Source: Drosophila pseudoobscura (lineage: Eukaryota; Arthropoda; Insecta; Diptera; Drosophilidae). Taken from it: DNA of 64,000 nucleotides. Position numbers and translations under genes: made by a program. Numbering within the stretch: the stretch's first letter is position 1; every line of letters starts with the position of its first letter. This document shows, in pieces, positions 31,052 to 42,687 of this stretch. Under the pieces are notes generated by a model. It was not told where the DNA came from. It saw nothing but the letters and a program-made list of their open reading frames with translations, and did not search any database. The stretch covers positions 930,001-994,000 of the forward strand of contig NC_046679.1 of assembly GCF_009870125.1 (NCBI RefSeq), read 5' to 3'.

Positions 31052-31734
31052 TTATCCAGCGGCGGACTTCAGAGCGCCAGGGCTCAATTTGCGGTTCTTC
31101 AGCTGATAGCGCGCCTTGTAGCCGTCCTTATCGGCCGTGTACATGGTGACAGTGTCGGTGTCAGTCTTCTCATCGTAAACGGAGTAAGAACCCATCACGA
31201 CCAGTTCTTCCTTGTCCGTGCCGGGATTCATAATGACACCGATCTCCTCCCGCTTGCTGCCGTTGGGCTCCTCCAAGCTGCAAATCGAATGTACTCGTAA
31301 TGTTTGGCTTGCCTCCAAGTGGGGTCTTCTGTGACTTACTTGAAACGGTAGCCCTCTTTGGTGGGTGCTTGATTGTAGAACTCCGTCACAATCGTCGGAT
31401 AAATATAGTCAAGGAGACCTCCAGAGCACCTGGCCGCCATGATGGCCACCAATGCCGTGAAAAGTAGCTGGAAAATCAGAGAGACACTCGCAGTTAATTC
31501 TGATCCGACGGTAATCGCTATTAGCACAGCTGCACAACAAGATTTTCATTCACTGATTGCTTCTGTTTAGTTTTGCACACATTCTTCACACGCCATTGTA
31601 ATTACTGATCATTGGCATTCCTAAGGTCTCGGTCTCGGTCTCAGTCTCTATCTCTGTCCCGATATGGGCGTCGGTTGGAGACCCTTGCCCTGAGCAGGTG
31701 GTATGTAGTTACTTACCAGTTTCGCTGAAGCCAT
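31052..31734 (-). CDS. Cuticle protein with Rebers-Riddiford chitin-binding domain
   Basis: Three exons on the minus strand: 31734..31717 (only MASAKL), 31467..31340 and 31277..31052, giving 123 residues. The short first exon carrying the start of the signal peptide, with the intron just after it, is the classic layout of Drosophila cuticle genes. The signal peptide continues LLFTALVAIMAARCSG. The mature protein has an RR-like core: YRFN, then REEIGVIMNPGTDKEELVVMGSYS, then DTVTMYTADKDGYKARY. The final part matches the consensus VTYTADENGYQ pattern that binds chitin. It would be secreted by epidermis into the cuticle. A TATA-like element lies at about 31792-31800. The exact RR subclass was not assigned. 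Confidence 0.85.
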
Positions 31735-34700
31735 GTTGGTGCGCGCTGAAAATACCAAGCGATACTAAACCATCAGACTTGAGCCCCTAACTATATAAAA
31801 GTTAAGATCTGCATACGATGTTTCAAGCTCTGTCGCCAGCTAGGCCGCGGCTATGTGTTGAGGATCGTATAAGTCATATTTTCTACTTAGTTGTTGTCAC
31901 TAAAACCGGTCGGTCAAATGCCGAAAGAACGTCAGAGCCATCACATCGCATATCTCGTGGCTTTGTTTGTTTTATTTGGAGGATCCGAAACTTGTACAAA
32001 ACGCGAAAGTCCGAAGAACCTGATGGATATAGTTACGTCTTTACCATTCTATTCTACAATATAGTCTACTCTGTAGACGTTGTCTTTCTTTGCACTTTTA
32101 GCATTTGGATCATAATGTGGCTGCCCTTGAATTTGATTTTGGGCAAATCTTCTCTTGATCAATGGCATGTGCACGAATTCATAGTCATGTATTCATGCAT
32201 GAATGTACATATGTACATGTGTGTATGAATATTAATTTTTATATTTGCATACGGTTTTGTGGGGATCGGGTTCTCCAAAAAGTACCCCTAACTGGTTTTT
32301 TCCGCCAACATGTGGGAGGAGTCTTAAAGGCTTTTTAAGTAATGATGATTTTTCCATTTCGTACACATTGTTTGGATCGCCGCCGTTTCGGTATATCCGA
32401 ACATGAGGTGTAAGGTGTCTATGAATCATGGCAGGGATTGTACGGTATTAATATCATTACATTTTTGTCTTGTGTGACTCGCTACATTGCAGTTACAAGT
32501 AGTTCCGGATCAAAGCGGATATTGAATCCACACCCTCATCGGATATGTCTCAAAGGGCTTGGTTTCCATGTGAAAGTCCCGCACCAAACCTTTATGCTCA
32601 GAAAATCCCTTGAGATCATATAGCGATCTGAATTGCTCAGGTTCAAATCAGTGATGGAGCTGATTATCCCGCCGAAGAAGCTGCGATTCGTTGTATAGTG
32701 CCCTTGGAGCTCGAATAGGCGAAAATATTGCACTCGGTCGGGTGGAATTTGGCTGTCGTCTCGTCGTTTGACCCGATGATGGAGCAGATCATTTAAAGCC
32801 CTGTAAGGTCGTGGCCTTCTGCCTCATGCCTCTCTATTCGCCGGTCTTTTAGTCTTTTTCCGTTTCGGTTTTTGTTTCCTTCCTCCTTCCTCTTTTCTCC
32901 TTCTCTATCTCTTTTACTCCCTAGCCACCCTCTCAATCAATTCGATTTTCTTCTTCTTACTAGAATTCAGTTTATGCTAAAAAGTATGCAGTAAATTTGG
33001 ACCCCAGCATGATGTAGAATACGTGTAGATACAGTTCATGTACATGCCAAAAGATGGTGCTGTTCGTTAACATGTTATGTTACAAAAGGAAATGTTAAAA
33101 TATTCAGGTAGCACGCTGCAATGAAGAGTGTGTGACAGAGAGGGAATGAGTTAGCGCGGGGCAGGCGTTGCGTATCCACTGCAGGGTTTAATAATAATCC
33201 CATCTGATCCATCCATCTGATGATTCGGCACTCTGATAGATATGGTCAATATCTATGATTCGGCACTTGTGCCTATGTGATATGTTAGGACTATACTACT
33301 GCTGGTTTGTAGAATTTAATCGTGACATTTCTTTACATATCGTGAGATAGAGGCATCCTTGCACTTTTGTTGCACTTCAATACCCCATTAGATACCCCCC
33401 ATTTATCAATCGCTCAAAAAAGACTCGCGTCGATTACAGATTTAAATGCTTAAAAAGTTCGACCGTGGTGCTTCAAAAGACGTTTATATAATCGTGATAG
33501 GTATATGCTTATGAGCCAGAAACTAAACAGCAATCGAGTGGGAGTTCCAAGATAAGCAAAATCCCACAAAAGTTTTTCGAGCACGAGGCACTTTGAAGAA
33601 AATGGTCGCCCGTTTCTTCGGGAGAATGGGTCATGTGGCCATTGTTCCGCTAGAGCTACGTAGGACTGTCAATTCTGAGCGGTACACGACCATTTTTTTG
33701 CGGGAACGGCACTGTACATGGGTTTATAAGATTTATAAGATGCGGGTAACCAAGAAGGCTTAAATATAAGTTTTTACCGTGCAGGATTTCATTATACCTT
33801 AAATTAAGAGCAACGGGTACAAATATTAGCAAATTCGTTATTAATTGCTAGAATATAAATCTAGACAATTAGTCGGTGTGTCTCATCTGACAATGGTAAC
33901 TAATTTAGCAAAGGCAATCTAATCTGCAGCAAGGCAATGCTGGGACCATTTGTTAAAAATTGATCCATTTGTGAGTAGAAATTTACTGCCTGAATCAAAT
34001 CACAGCACCTCACCCTCGAGGAAGCCTTAAATCTAGCCAGAAGTCGATAAGATATTCAATAGGGTATAGAGTGGTCAATCATATGCCCGAAATAGTCACA
34101 CCATAAAATCAGGCAATGAATGTTCAGAAATACCCACACATAATTACGGCTATCCAAGAATCGAGTGATGTACCAATGAAACAATTTAAAGCTTTCGATT
34201 CTCAACTGATCAAAGAATGGAAAAGTGCTTGTGACATGGTCGAAAGTACCCAAAGTTTCTAGAGAGATTACCTACCTACCTGTTACCTACTTATGTATGT
34301 ATGTATATAATTATTCGGTGAAAGGATGGACGATCCTGGATGTGGATTCCCATTCTGATCGTGGCCCCCAAGTAATGTTAATCACTTAATCCCAGAGATC
34401 AATTAAAAATTTACAGGTTCAGGCTTTTACGGTTCATTTTCTGTCTTTATTTAAGTACTTATCATAATACTCATCGTTGGCTATTGGTTTTCAATATAAT
34501 ACTATGCACAGCAGTAATATCGTGGGGGTGGGACTTGGATTTCGCTCAACAAAATTCGCAAATATTTCGGCAGAGGCCAAGGTGCGAAACGAACAAATGT
34601 AAAATAAATATAAATATGCGTACGAGTATACCTAAACTAGGCGACAATGGAGGATTGGCCCAACTTAAATGCTAATTAAGCTGCGAGCCATGTGAAATCT

Positions 34701-34849
34701 TACTGTCGACGCGACTTTGGCCATGTGCGTGGGCGACCAGTCGGTGGCCTCGGCGGGGCTCACAAGACTAACCTAAGACTGAGACTGCGACTAAGCAGAG
34801 ACTAAGTGCGACGAGGTTGTGGCGGTCAGCAGATCGCATTTCAAACGGC
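31735..34849. other. Intergenic, 3.1 kb, with a decayed coding-like patch
   Basis: No intact gene. A patch at about 32232-32760 reads as protein-like on the minus strand in more than one frame and is listed separately. There are TATGTATG repeats near 34295. The rest is AT-rich and featureless to me. Confidence 0.4.
32232..32760 (-). pseudogene. Possible old, broken coding remnant of unknown origin
   Basis: On the minus strand several short open pieces have plausible protein composition (for example PHVRIYRNGGDPNNVYEME at the downstream end and YFRLFELQGHYTTNRSFFGG at the upstream end). They are not in one frame and no splice sites link them. The patch could be the fossil of a mobile element or of a gene. 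I cannot assign a family. Confidence 0.3.
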
Positions 34850-36959
34850 TCAGGCCGAGCCCTTCTCCGCCAGCTTGGAGTGCAGCGTGGTGAGGTCGTA
34901 GATCACGACCAGGTCCTTGTTGAGGCCCTCGAAGACCTGCGCCACGCGCGGCTGGAGGTTGTAGAAGAACAGCGGCTGCTGGCGCTGGGCAAAGTCCATG
35001 ACCATCGTGGAAATGACCTTGGCGGCGGTGAAGTCCGCTCCGTAAATGTGGGTGCAGTCGATCACAACGGGCAAGGTGGACTTGACCCCCTGCTTGTTGA
35101 TCACCTTGCGAACGAACTCCATCGAGGGGAAGATCAGGCAGCGGTCGGGCGTGAGCATCAGGTACTTCAGGCCACTCGATGTCTGCGGAGGGAGAAGGAT
35201 TTTTAGAGATCTTTTGTATGGGCGCGGCACTCTGGGGAGGACTCACCGCCAACGTCTCGATCCGCAGCTTGGGACGGGCCGCCTGGTAGAGGATGAACAC
35301 CACATTGATGCCGATGCCCACGAGGATGCCCAGCTGCAGAGGCAGGACCAAACAGGCAAAGAAGGCGCCCAGGCCGGGAATGAGATCGGTTTCTAATTGG
35401 AGGAAGGGGGGGAATAACATGAATAAACATTTTAAGGTTTCCAAAATATGCAAGATCAACTCACTTTTGCTGTGCCACATGGGCTTGATCACTCGATACT
35501 GCACCATGAAGACGACGGCTGCTATGATGATGGAGGCGAGGGCCGCCTTGGGGATGTAGTAGAAGCAGGGGGTGAGGTAGAGCAGGGCGATGATCACGAT
35601 CACGCTGGTGTACAGGTTCGAGAGCTGGGTGCGCACTCCGCTGGCATTGAGAATGGCGCCCCTCGCAATGCCTCCGTTGCTGCGCAGACCCTGGACGAAG
35701 GAGTTGGCCACGTTGCAGACCCCGGAGGCAATCAGCTCCTGCGTGGCATCTGTGGGCTTGCCATCGGCTGAGAGAAACATAGGCAGTCAGCAGAGTACAT
35801 CGAAGGAATCACTAGCAAACTCACCAAAGGCCTGGACCACTGCCATCGTCTCGAGCAGGGCAATCAGCGGGACGACAATGAGGCCCGAGCCCAGAGTGCT
35901 GACCATATCCCAGAAGCTCTGGCCATCCACCAGCACCTCGCCGGTGGTCTCGTTCACAACAGCGTCGATGTGGAACGGCGGCGGCTGGAAGGAGGGCATG
36001 CCCTTGGGCACAAATCCCACCGTGCGGACGAGATCCTCCTGGCCGCTAACCGAGAGCCAGTACCCCAGACCTGCAGTGCCGCAGACGAGGAGAGCGTTCC
36101 GGGCCGTGCCCACCGTCCAGAAGATCCCCGTGAGGAGCGACTGGCCGGAGGACTTGCCCTCCTTGGGGCCGACGCTGCAGCTGGCGAGGGCGCGCAGGCT
36201 GAGCAGCAGTGTGATGCAAATGAGGCCGAGGATAAAGTCCGGCCAGCTGATGTTGTGGATGTCGTTCACGATGCTGATCCACACCTGCAGGAAGGTGTTG
36301 CCGCTGGTCTGGATCCCGAGAAAGTCCTTCATCTGGGAGCTGAAGATGATCAGGGAGACGGCGCTGGTGAAGCCCGCCCCCACTGGTCCCGAAACGAAGT
36401 CGATGAGGAAGCCCAGCCGGAACGCGCCCATCAGGATCTCGATGATGCCCGTGAGGAAGGTGAGCAGCGTGGCGATCTGCCAGCTCCCGCCCGCGATCTG
36501 GAAGGAAAGCAGCGCCGAGATGGCCGTGGGACCGATGGGCACGTCCTTGCTCGATCCGATGAAGATGTAGATGAAGCACCCCAGAAAGCAAGCGTACAGA
36601 CCGTATTGCAGGTCCAGCCCCGCTATGCCCGCGTAGGCCAGGGCCTGGGGAATCACCGTCAGCGCCACCGAGATGCCCGCCACAAGGTCGCCGAAGATGT
36701 AGTCCTTCTTGTACTGCGGCAGCCACGTCAGGATGGGGAAGCGCTTGTACAGCGTCTTCTTGCGGAAGATGTTCTGCCACAGGCTCCGGCAGCAGCCCCT
36801 CGAGGCCTCCAGGCAGCTCTCCGACTCCCCGGACTGCTCCTCCTGGACGATGCAGTCGCGCGACGTGTGATAGAGGGTGTTCGTGGGGATGTCCAGGGAC
36901 ACCTCAGAGTCCTCGTTGAAGGCCCCATTGGTGTGGCCGTTGTCCTCGCTGCGCGTCAT
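34850..36959 (-). CDS. SLC26-family anion (sulfate) transporter
   Basis: Four exons on the minus strand: 36959..35825, 35767..35465, 35392..35247 and 35182..34850, giving 638 residues. The ATG at 36959 (MTRSEDNGHTNGAF) is preferred, since the longer frame upstream has no ATG. A cytoplasmic N-terminus precedes the SLC26 core of about 12-14 membrane segments, beginning with the signature at DLVAGISVALTVIPQALAYA, then GLYACFLGCFIYIFIGSSKD and GPTAISALLSF. A C-terminal STAS domain (about residues 540-630) contains LPVVIDCTHIYGADFTAAK. SLC26 proteins exchange sulfate, chloride, bicarbonate or oxalate across plasma membranes of gut and tubule. The layout is closest to the invertebrate SLC26A11/sulfate-permease group, an inference. 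Exon 1 is long and GC-rich; all motifs look intact. Several SLC26 genes exist in flies; which one this is was not settled. Confidence 0.9.
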
Positions 36960-39900
36960 TCTGGATGGATGTTGTGCGTAGTATTTTGTTGTGTCTTCTT
37001 GTCTGTTCCTTTTCTCTGTCTTCTTGTAGCCTCTATGGCCACATGGCACTCTCACGGGAACACTTCACTGTAACACTGATTGATCTTCGATCTCTGGAGC
37101 TTTGAGGCTGGGAGGCTGGAGGAGAACCGAAATGTACCGGAGCGAAGCGAACTATTCGCGTGCCCGTCCACTGGGGGAATGAATCGAAAACTGTCGCAGA
37201 GATCGGGCAAGAGCCAGCGGCAGCGGCAGAAACGGCAGCAGACTAACAGTCCGCCGACTGCTGGGAACTGATTATAAAGAGTCGCTGGCAGCGGCAACGC
37301 TTTCGAGACTATCCGCCGGCTTTCGTTATCGCCGCTGCACCCCCCTCCCTCTGTCACCATCCTCCAGCGAACCCCCCAGCGTTAACCACACGCCCCAAAC
37401 CGGCTCTCGACGAGCGGCCGCCTGTCGGCCGAGCGTGGGAGGGGGGGCTTTTCATCGTGTAATTGCCCGAAGAAATGTAAATGACGCAGACCACAATAAC
37501 CCCCATATGTGGATGGAATCAGGGGCTGCCCGGACACGGCTGTAAGTCGAGACTTTTGTGGGAAAAAGGCGCAGATTTCGCAGAGGGAAACTCCAACTGT
37601 AATGGAATCGTGTTCCGATATTCAACTTCCAAGCCGAGCTGAACCCACCAGAAAGTTCTTCTGAGCACCGTGGAACCCCACTAGTTTGGTGTGTGTCACC
37701 TATGTTAATCCTCTATTAACCTCATAGTGCACACGGTATACACGAGTAGACAAACGAAGGAGTGCTGCAAGGAAGTCTCTGACACTGATATACAGGGCAT
37801 TCCCTGTGCGGTTTAAGATCTGGTATTTTTCTAAGAGATGTTGCTGGTTTGCCCATTTATACAGGGTATCCCTTAGCCACCTTCGCATGTTTCCCTTGCT
37901 GCCTGCTTGGAAAATCAACAACTTTTGCTGCGATTTTCTGCACGTGCTGGCCCCGAACATGGGAACCTGAGCAGCCGTCGCATTCCATTCCATGCTAATC
38001 GATAGGATTTTCACGCCCCACGATGGAGATTGGAGGCACAAGACCCAGCAGATTCCCAGGCTTCCCCATCCAAGCCGATTTCCACATCATTGCTTTAATG
38101 CTAATGCAAATGCAAATACGATCCGAATTGTTTGCCTTGATGCAATTGCATTCGATTGCATCACTTGTTCTAAGGGAAGGTGGGAGTCTGCCATAGAAGG
38201 GCGCGAACTTGGATGATTACGGAGTGAATCTGATGCAATATGGTTTGTTCAAAGCATCTCTGTTCACCGAATTGTGTATCCTCTTGAAAGTACCCCATGA
38301 ACGGGGCCATAGCGCCACAGGCGGAGGCTATCTTTACTGCCTGTGGGCTATCGGCTATCGGCTACCGTCTATCGCTTTCGTCGCTGCTTGTCGGCACGGG
38401 AAATCAATCAGCCGTAAGAGCATATAAATCAGTTTGAAGTGTGCGCGCTTCATAAATCAATCGTACGAGTACGGCTGAGATAAAAGCCGGAATTTAGCTG
38501 ACGGAGGGTTCCTCCACACCGTGCCACTCCGTACTAGTTCTCCCACCATTTCGGCATCGCCTCAAACCGGTCGAGCTGCCACAGTACATATTATTAGTCC
38601 GTCAAACTGTCCATCCATCTATCGGCTGTAAGTGGAATAACTCAATTGCCAATTAAATAAGATTCGCGGTTCGGTAGAGCGATCCATAGATCTTGCTACG
38701 ACTTTAATGGGAATTGCCGGACTGCAGTTCTGGTCGTGTCTTTTTTTGCGGTTCTTTTGCGCATTTGCATACCAAGAATTTTCTGCAGAATTCAGAACAT
38801 AAAGTAACAAAAACTGGAATCCCTTCCTGGGGGGTTTTTTCCACTCAGACTCTGCCCCGGAGACCTTGTCTCCAAATGGTGCCCCTCTTTGTTATTAATC
38901 GCATATTAAATCATCTTCGATACGGAACAAAGTCTCCCACCAAATGGGGAACACGCGTCCAGCGGCTGATCTATTGCGCAGAGCTGAAAGCGATCAAACT
39001 AATGGAAAAGAGACACCTTTTTCTCAGAGTAAGCGTAAGCCGACGATTGCCTGCCCTTCTCTGGCGGTCTTCTATGGAATGTGGGTGAGAGTACCCCCCG
39101 CACTGGGATCCATTCGCATTGATCTCTGATCGATCTGTTCTCTGCGATACTTTCACGCCATTCCCCGCGAATATTTATAAGTTCAGTCGCCCGTTCAGTG
39201 TGGATTTTGTGGCTTAATCAGATATGTAACACTCGGAGGGGCGATTCGCGTTACTCATACGCAGTGGGACAGCGAAAACCCCCCCGTAGAGAAACGGGGA
39301 ACATTATAGAACAATTAAATGTGCATAACTAACCCGAGAGTCAGACAATTATAATTTTTGAGTACATTTAATTCGCTTTTAATTTCGCAGGCGTGCGGAT
39401 AATTGTTTTGACTGATTCTCTGTTTGTCTCTGCTGTTTCTCTTCACCCTTCTATCTCGTTTTTTGGTTAGACGGCATTTAACCGTGGCCAACAGATGCTG
39501 GGAGGCTGTCTGGAAGGCTTAGTCGTCTTGGCCAGCATAAATCTTGAGTGTGCGTAGGCGGCCTACTTTTGGAGAGATTTGTGATCTCTCTAGGCCCTTG
39601 AGCGGGTCCAGATTTCGGCAGTTATAGTCGGGGGAGGGCACCATGGAATCCCAAGGTGTTTGCCTGTTTGATAAGCGCAATCACGTGGAGTGGGGAGTGG
39701 GAAGTGGGGATGGGAGTGGAATGGCCTCCCCCTACGGCGGAAAGGCTTGTCGATCTGTATGCACTGCTTGCTCCAGATATGTACTTGCTTATGGAAAGCA
39801 CGTTCCAGGGAATGTGATTATAACTGCAACTGCATCTGAGTCTATAGGCAGATCTCGAAAGGCAAACAGCGGCGAACCCCGAACAATGAATGGCAAACAA

Positions 39901-42687
39901 ACAAACAAACTGTTAATTGAGCATTCGGTCAATTGTATGAGGCTTAAGCATTACGCAAGCTTATCACCTCCACCCCCTCTTGGCAATGTTGGCAGTCTTG
40001 GCACTCGTGTGCAGCGGCCTGCATTGAGGCGTGTAAAGTACCCGAACGCCGAAGTAAGGCTTCACGTGACTCAAACCCGTCGGTCGGGTATCCAAATCGG
40101 GTGTTCATGCTCGAATATCATGTCGATATTTATCTGCGAGACGACACTCGGCGACGTCTGAGGTCAGAGTCGAGGAAGTCCCCCTGTAATGGATGTCAGG
40201 GACCCAGGCTCAATGGCAGGCAAAGCCAAATGCCAGGGGCATGTCCAGCAAAACAGACCCGCAGATCATCCAAGAACCTCCCCTCCAGCCAGACGAGAAA
40301 AACAAGTAAGCGAGCACCCGCTTGGACCTGGCCAAAGCGATTCTCTCTCACGTGATCGTATCCGATCCAAAGCGATCCAAAGCGACCCGGGTCGGCGGAG
40401 ACGCTTGTTGCTTTTATGGCGGCAATAACCGCAGAAATGGCAGCGAAACTGAATTAATTTTGGTCACATGACCGGGCCAGAAGAAAACAAAACGAAATGT
40501 AGATATAACCAGCTGAAAAAAAAGAAGAAAAAGCACTTCAGCATCTGTCGTTTGTATATTTTTACGCACACCATCATCAGAGGGGTACTCAAGAGGTGAA
40601 AGGAAGGTTTTTGCATTGGAATTTCAGCGAAGAGAAGATAGGGAAGTATGGGGTTTTACAGAAGACATCTAACGCTCGAGAGGGTAAAGCACCTTCTATT
40701 AAAGTAATAGTCCCCCTCCAGGCTTGGGTACCCCTGCTGCTGCTGGCGATGATGATTTAAATGTAAAGCATATTCCGAGTCCGAGTCCGAGTCATCGGAA
40801 TGCTAATTTTGAGCGATCTGGTCGTGTGACTAGTTTTGTTTTGCTGTCGTCATCTCGAATAGATTCATTCGTACTGCCAGACAAAATGCAAATCATCGAA
40901 GCGTAGAGGCCAGAAATCGTTCTCCCGCCCCCAAAGGGCAATGCTATGGGAACTACTGGCATATGCCGATGATGGTCCATTAAAATGTGGCGGCTAATTT
41001 CGCAGTCAGGTGCTAAATCCAATCCAATCAAGTGGCGTGCTAATGGGTCGCCAACGAGCTGCCCAAATTAACAAATCAATTTTCTCGAGTGATAAACAAA
41101 AATCAAACAAAATCACACGACGGAAACAACAGAGAGTTCCCGGTTATCAGGCATGCCAAATGCCAAACATTTCAGCGGGCGAGACAATTGAAATTGTAAT
41201 TGGTTCTGAAAATGCTGGTGTCGCGGGGTGGGAATGATAGAACACGGACCCATTACAATTGATGGCCCGTTAATGGCAAGGGAGCCGCTACTACTGCGAT
41301 GATCTGGACCCGTTCCCATGCCCCGAGAGACCCGTGCCTCCAGACGGAAGTCAGTTCAATGCACGCCATGCCATGCCACGCCAGGCACACGCGACTCGGC
41401 CTGTGGGTGGGGAGGGGGCCTGGGACTATTCCAGGGGTTACCCGAGCATGTGCATTGTTTCGATTCCCATTTGAATCCAACAATTAGCATAGCAGTGTCT
41501 TCTAAGATTAGTGGCAGATTTCCTGGGGATTATCTAGCGCGTTTTTACAATGTTTTTGTTTGCTTTTCCCCGCAAGTCGCTAGATAATGGAGCAGCAGAT
41601 GTCACATTGATGGAGCCGAGCCGCGAAAAGGTATCTCTGCTGTGTGCTGTTCCGTTTCTGTTTGGATTTGGGCGTGCAAACAGCGCAAGGTTTATCGCTC
41701 TTGGCCCCTAGGCAGCGGTAGCGGCAGCGGCAGAGGTAGAGCTAGAGGCCAGCACCCGGCAAATATGCGGCATTGTCTGAGATCAAATATAGATAAAAGA
41801 CCCCAAGTACCGATCGTCATCGGAGCTGCATTCCTCTGGAGCTGTGGCATTTAGCAATGCAAATTTATCGCATACCAGACTAATCTGTGTGGCTCTTCTG
41901 ATCCATGATTTATGTGCCCTGAGGAGGCAGGTGGTCTCTGATTTATGTCCCAGAGACGGAGACCAGACTGTAGCTGTTGCACAAGCGTTAGTCACGCGGA
42001 ACAGCCCGGAGATGCAGTCGGACACTCTTCACTCTCCGTTGTAATCTTATCGGATGTCTACATTTCCGTACACAGACGACATCTGTCATATACCTAGGGT
42101 TTTTTGTGTGCGCCAACACACGACTCAAAATTATGATCATTTATGGAACGGAATGGCCGTTCAATTAAGTGGATGCCAATTGAAATCCATAAATTCTAGC
42201 CATAAAGATACACCTTTATGGATCGCTGCAGTGGGACGAGGCGGCTAATCTGCACTGAGAGTCCGGGTCGGATTTGAGTACAATCAGATTTTATTTCGAC
42301 AAACTACTGTGGGCTAGAGCTTAAGACTACAAGAGAGAGCTGGTGAGGGTGCCCTGGAGAAGCACGAAACGAGTGGAGTGAAAGTCTTGCTTTGTAGTGT
42401 AGTGTAGTGGAGTGGGTGTTGTTGGGCGTAAGGCAATGCCTGAAAGTATGCCTTGATAGCCGGTGTACAAGTGTTATTGGACTGGATTATTTGTTTATTT
42501 GAGCAAACGAGCGAGCGCTGGGCGCCTTGTAATGGTTTCTAAAGCGAAAAAACAAGCAATATAAAGAACATAGCACCCCGAAGGATCCGGGGATGAAACT
42601 TTTTTGGGACCTCAACAGAATGAACTAAAAAGTGTGGGTGAGTATATGGGATACATGGGATGAGTGTGTAGTGTTCGCAGTGGATCC
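36960..42687. other. Large gene-free region upstream of the SLC26 gene
   Basis: About 5.7 kb with no gene, RNA or mobile element I can support. It contains many short AT-rich blocks (AATTAAAT, TTAATTGAGC), a CTATCGG tandem cluster (about 38346-38380) and overlapping octamer motifs (38104-38117). The length and lack of repeats suggest cis-regulatory DNA, probably for the SLC26 gene whose 5' end it abuts. Confidence 0.45.
38104..38117 (+). promoter_or_regulatory. Two overlapping POU octamer motifs
   Basis: ATGCAAATGCAAAT contains the ATGCAAAT octamer twice, overlapping by two bases. The octamer is the established binding site of POU-domain factors. It lies about 1.1 kb upstream of the SLC26 start. 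Function is inferred. Confidence 0.35.

Noticed and set aside
32640-32660. GGTTCAAATC, a tRNA B-box-like string
   Set aside because: No cloverleaf could be drawn around it: the expected acceptor and anticodon stems are absent.
36052-36780. Open frames on both strands over SLC26 exon 1
   Set aside because: Shadows of a GC-rich coding exon. Only the frame with membrane segments and the SLC26 signature is supported.
37700-38041. Minus-strand open frame of 113 residues in the gene desert
   Set aside because: It has an ATG but no domain, no supporting splice sites and ordinary intergenic composition.
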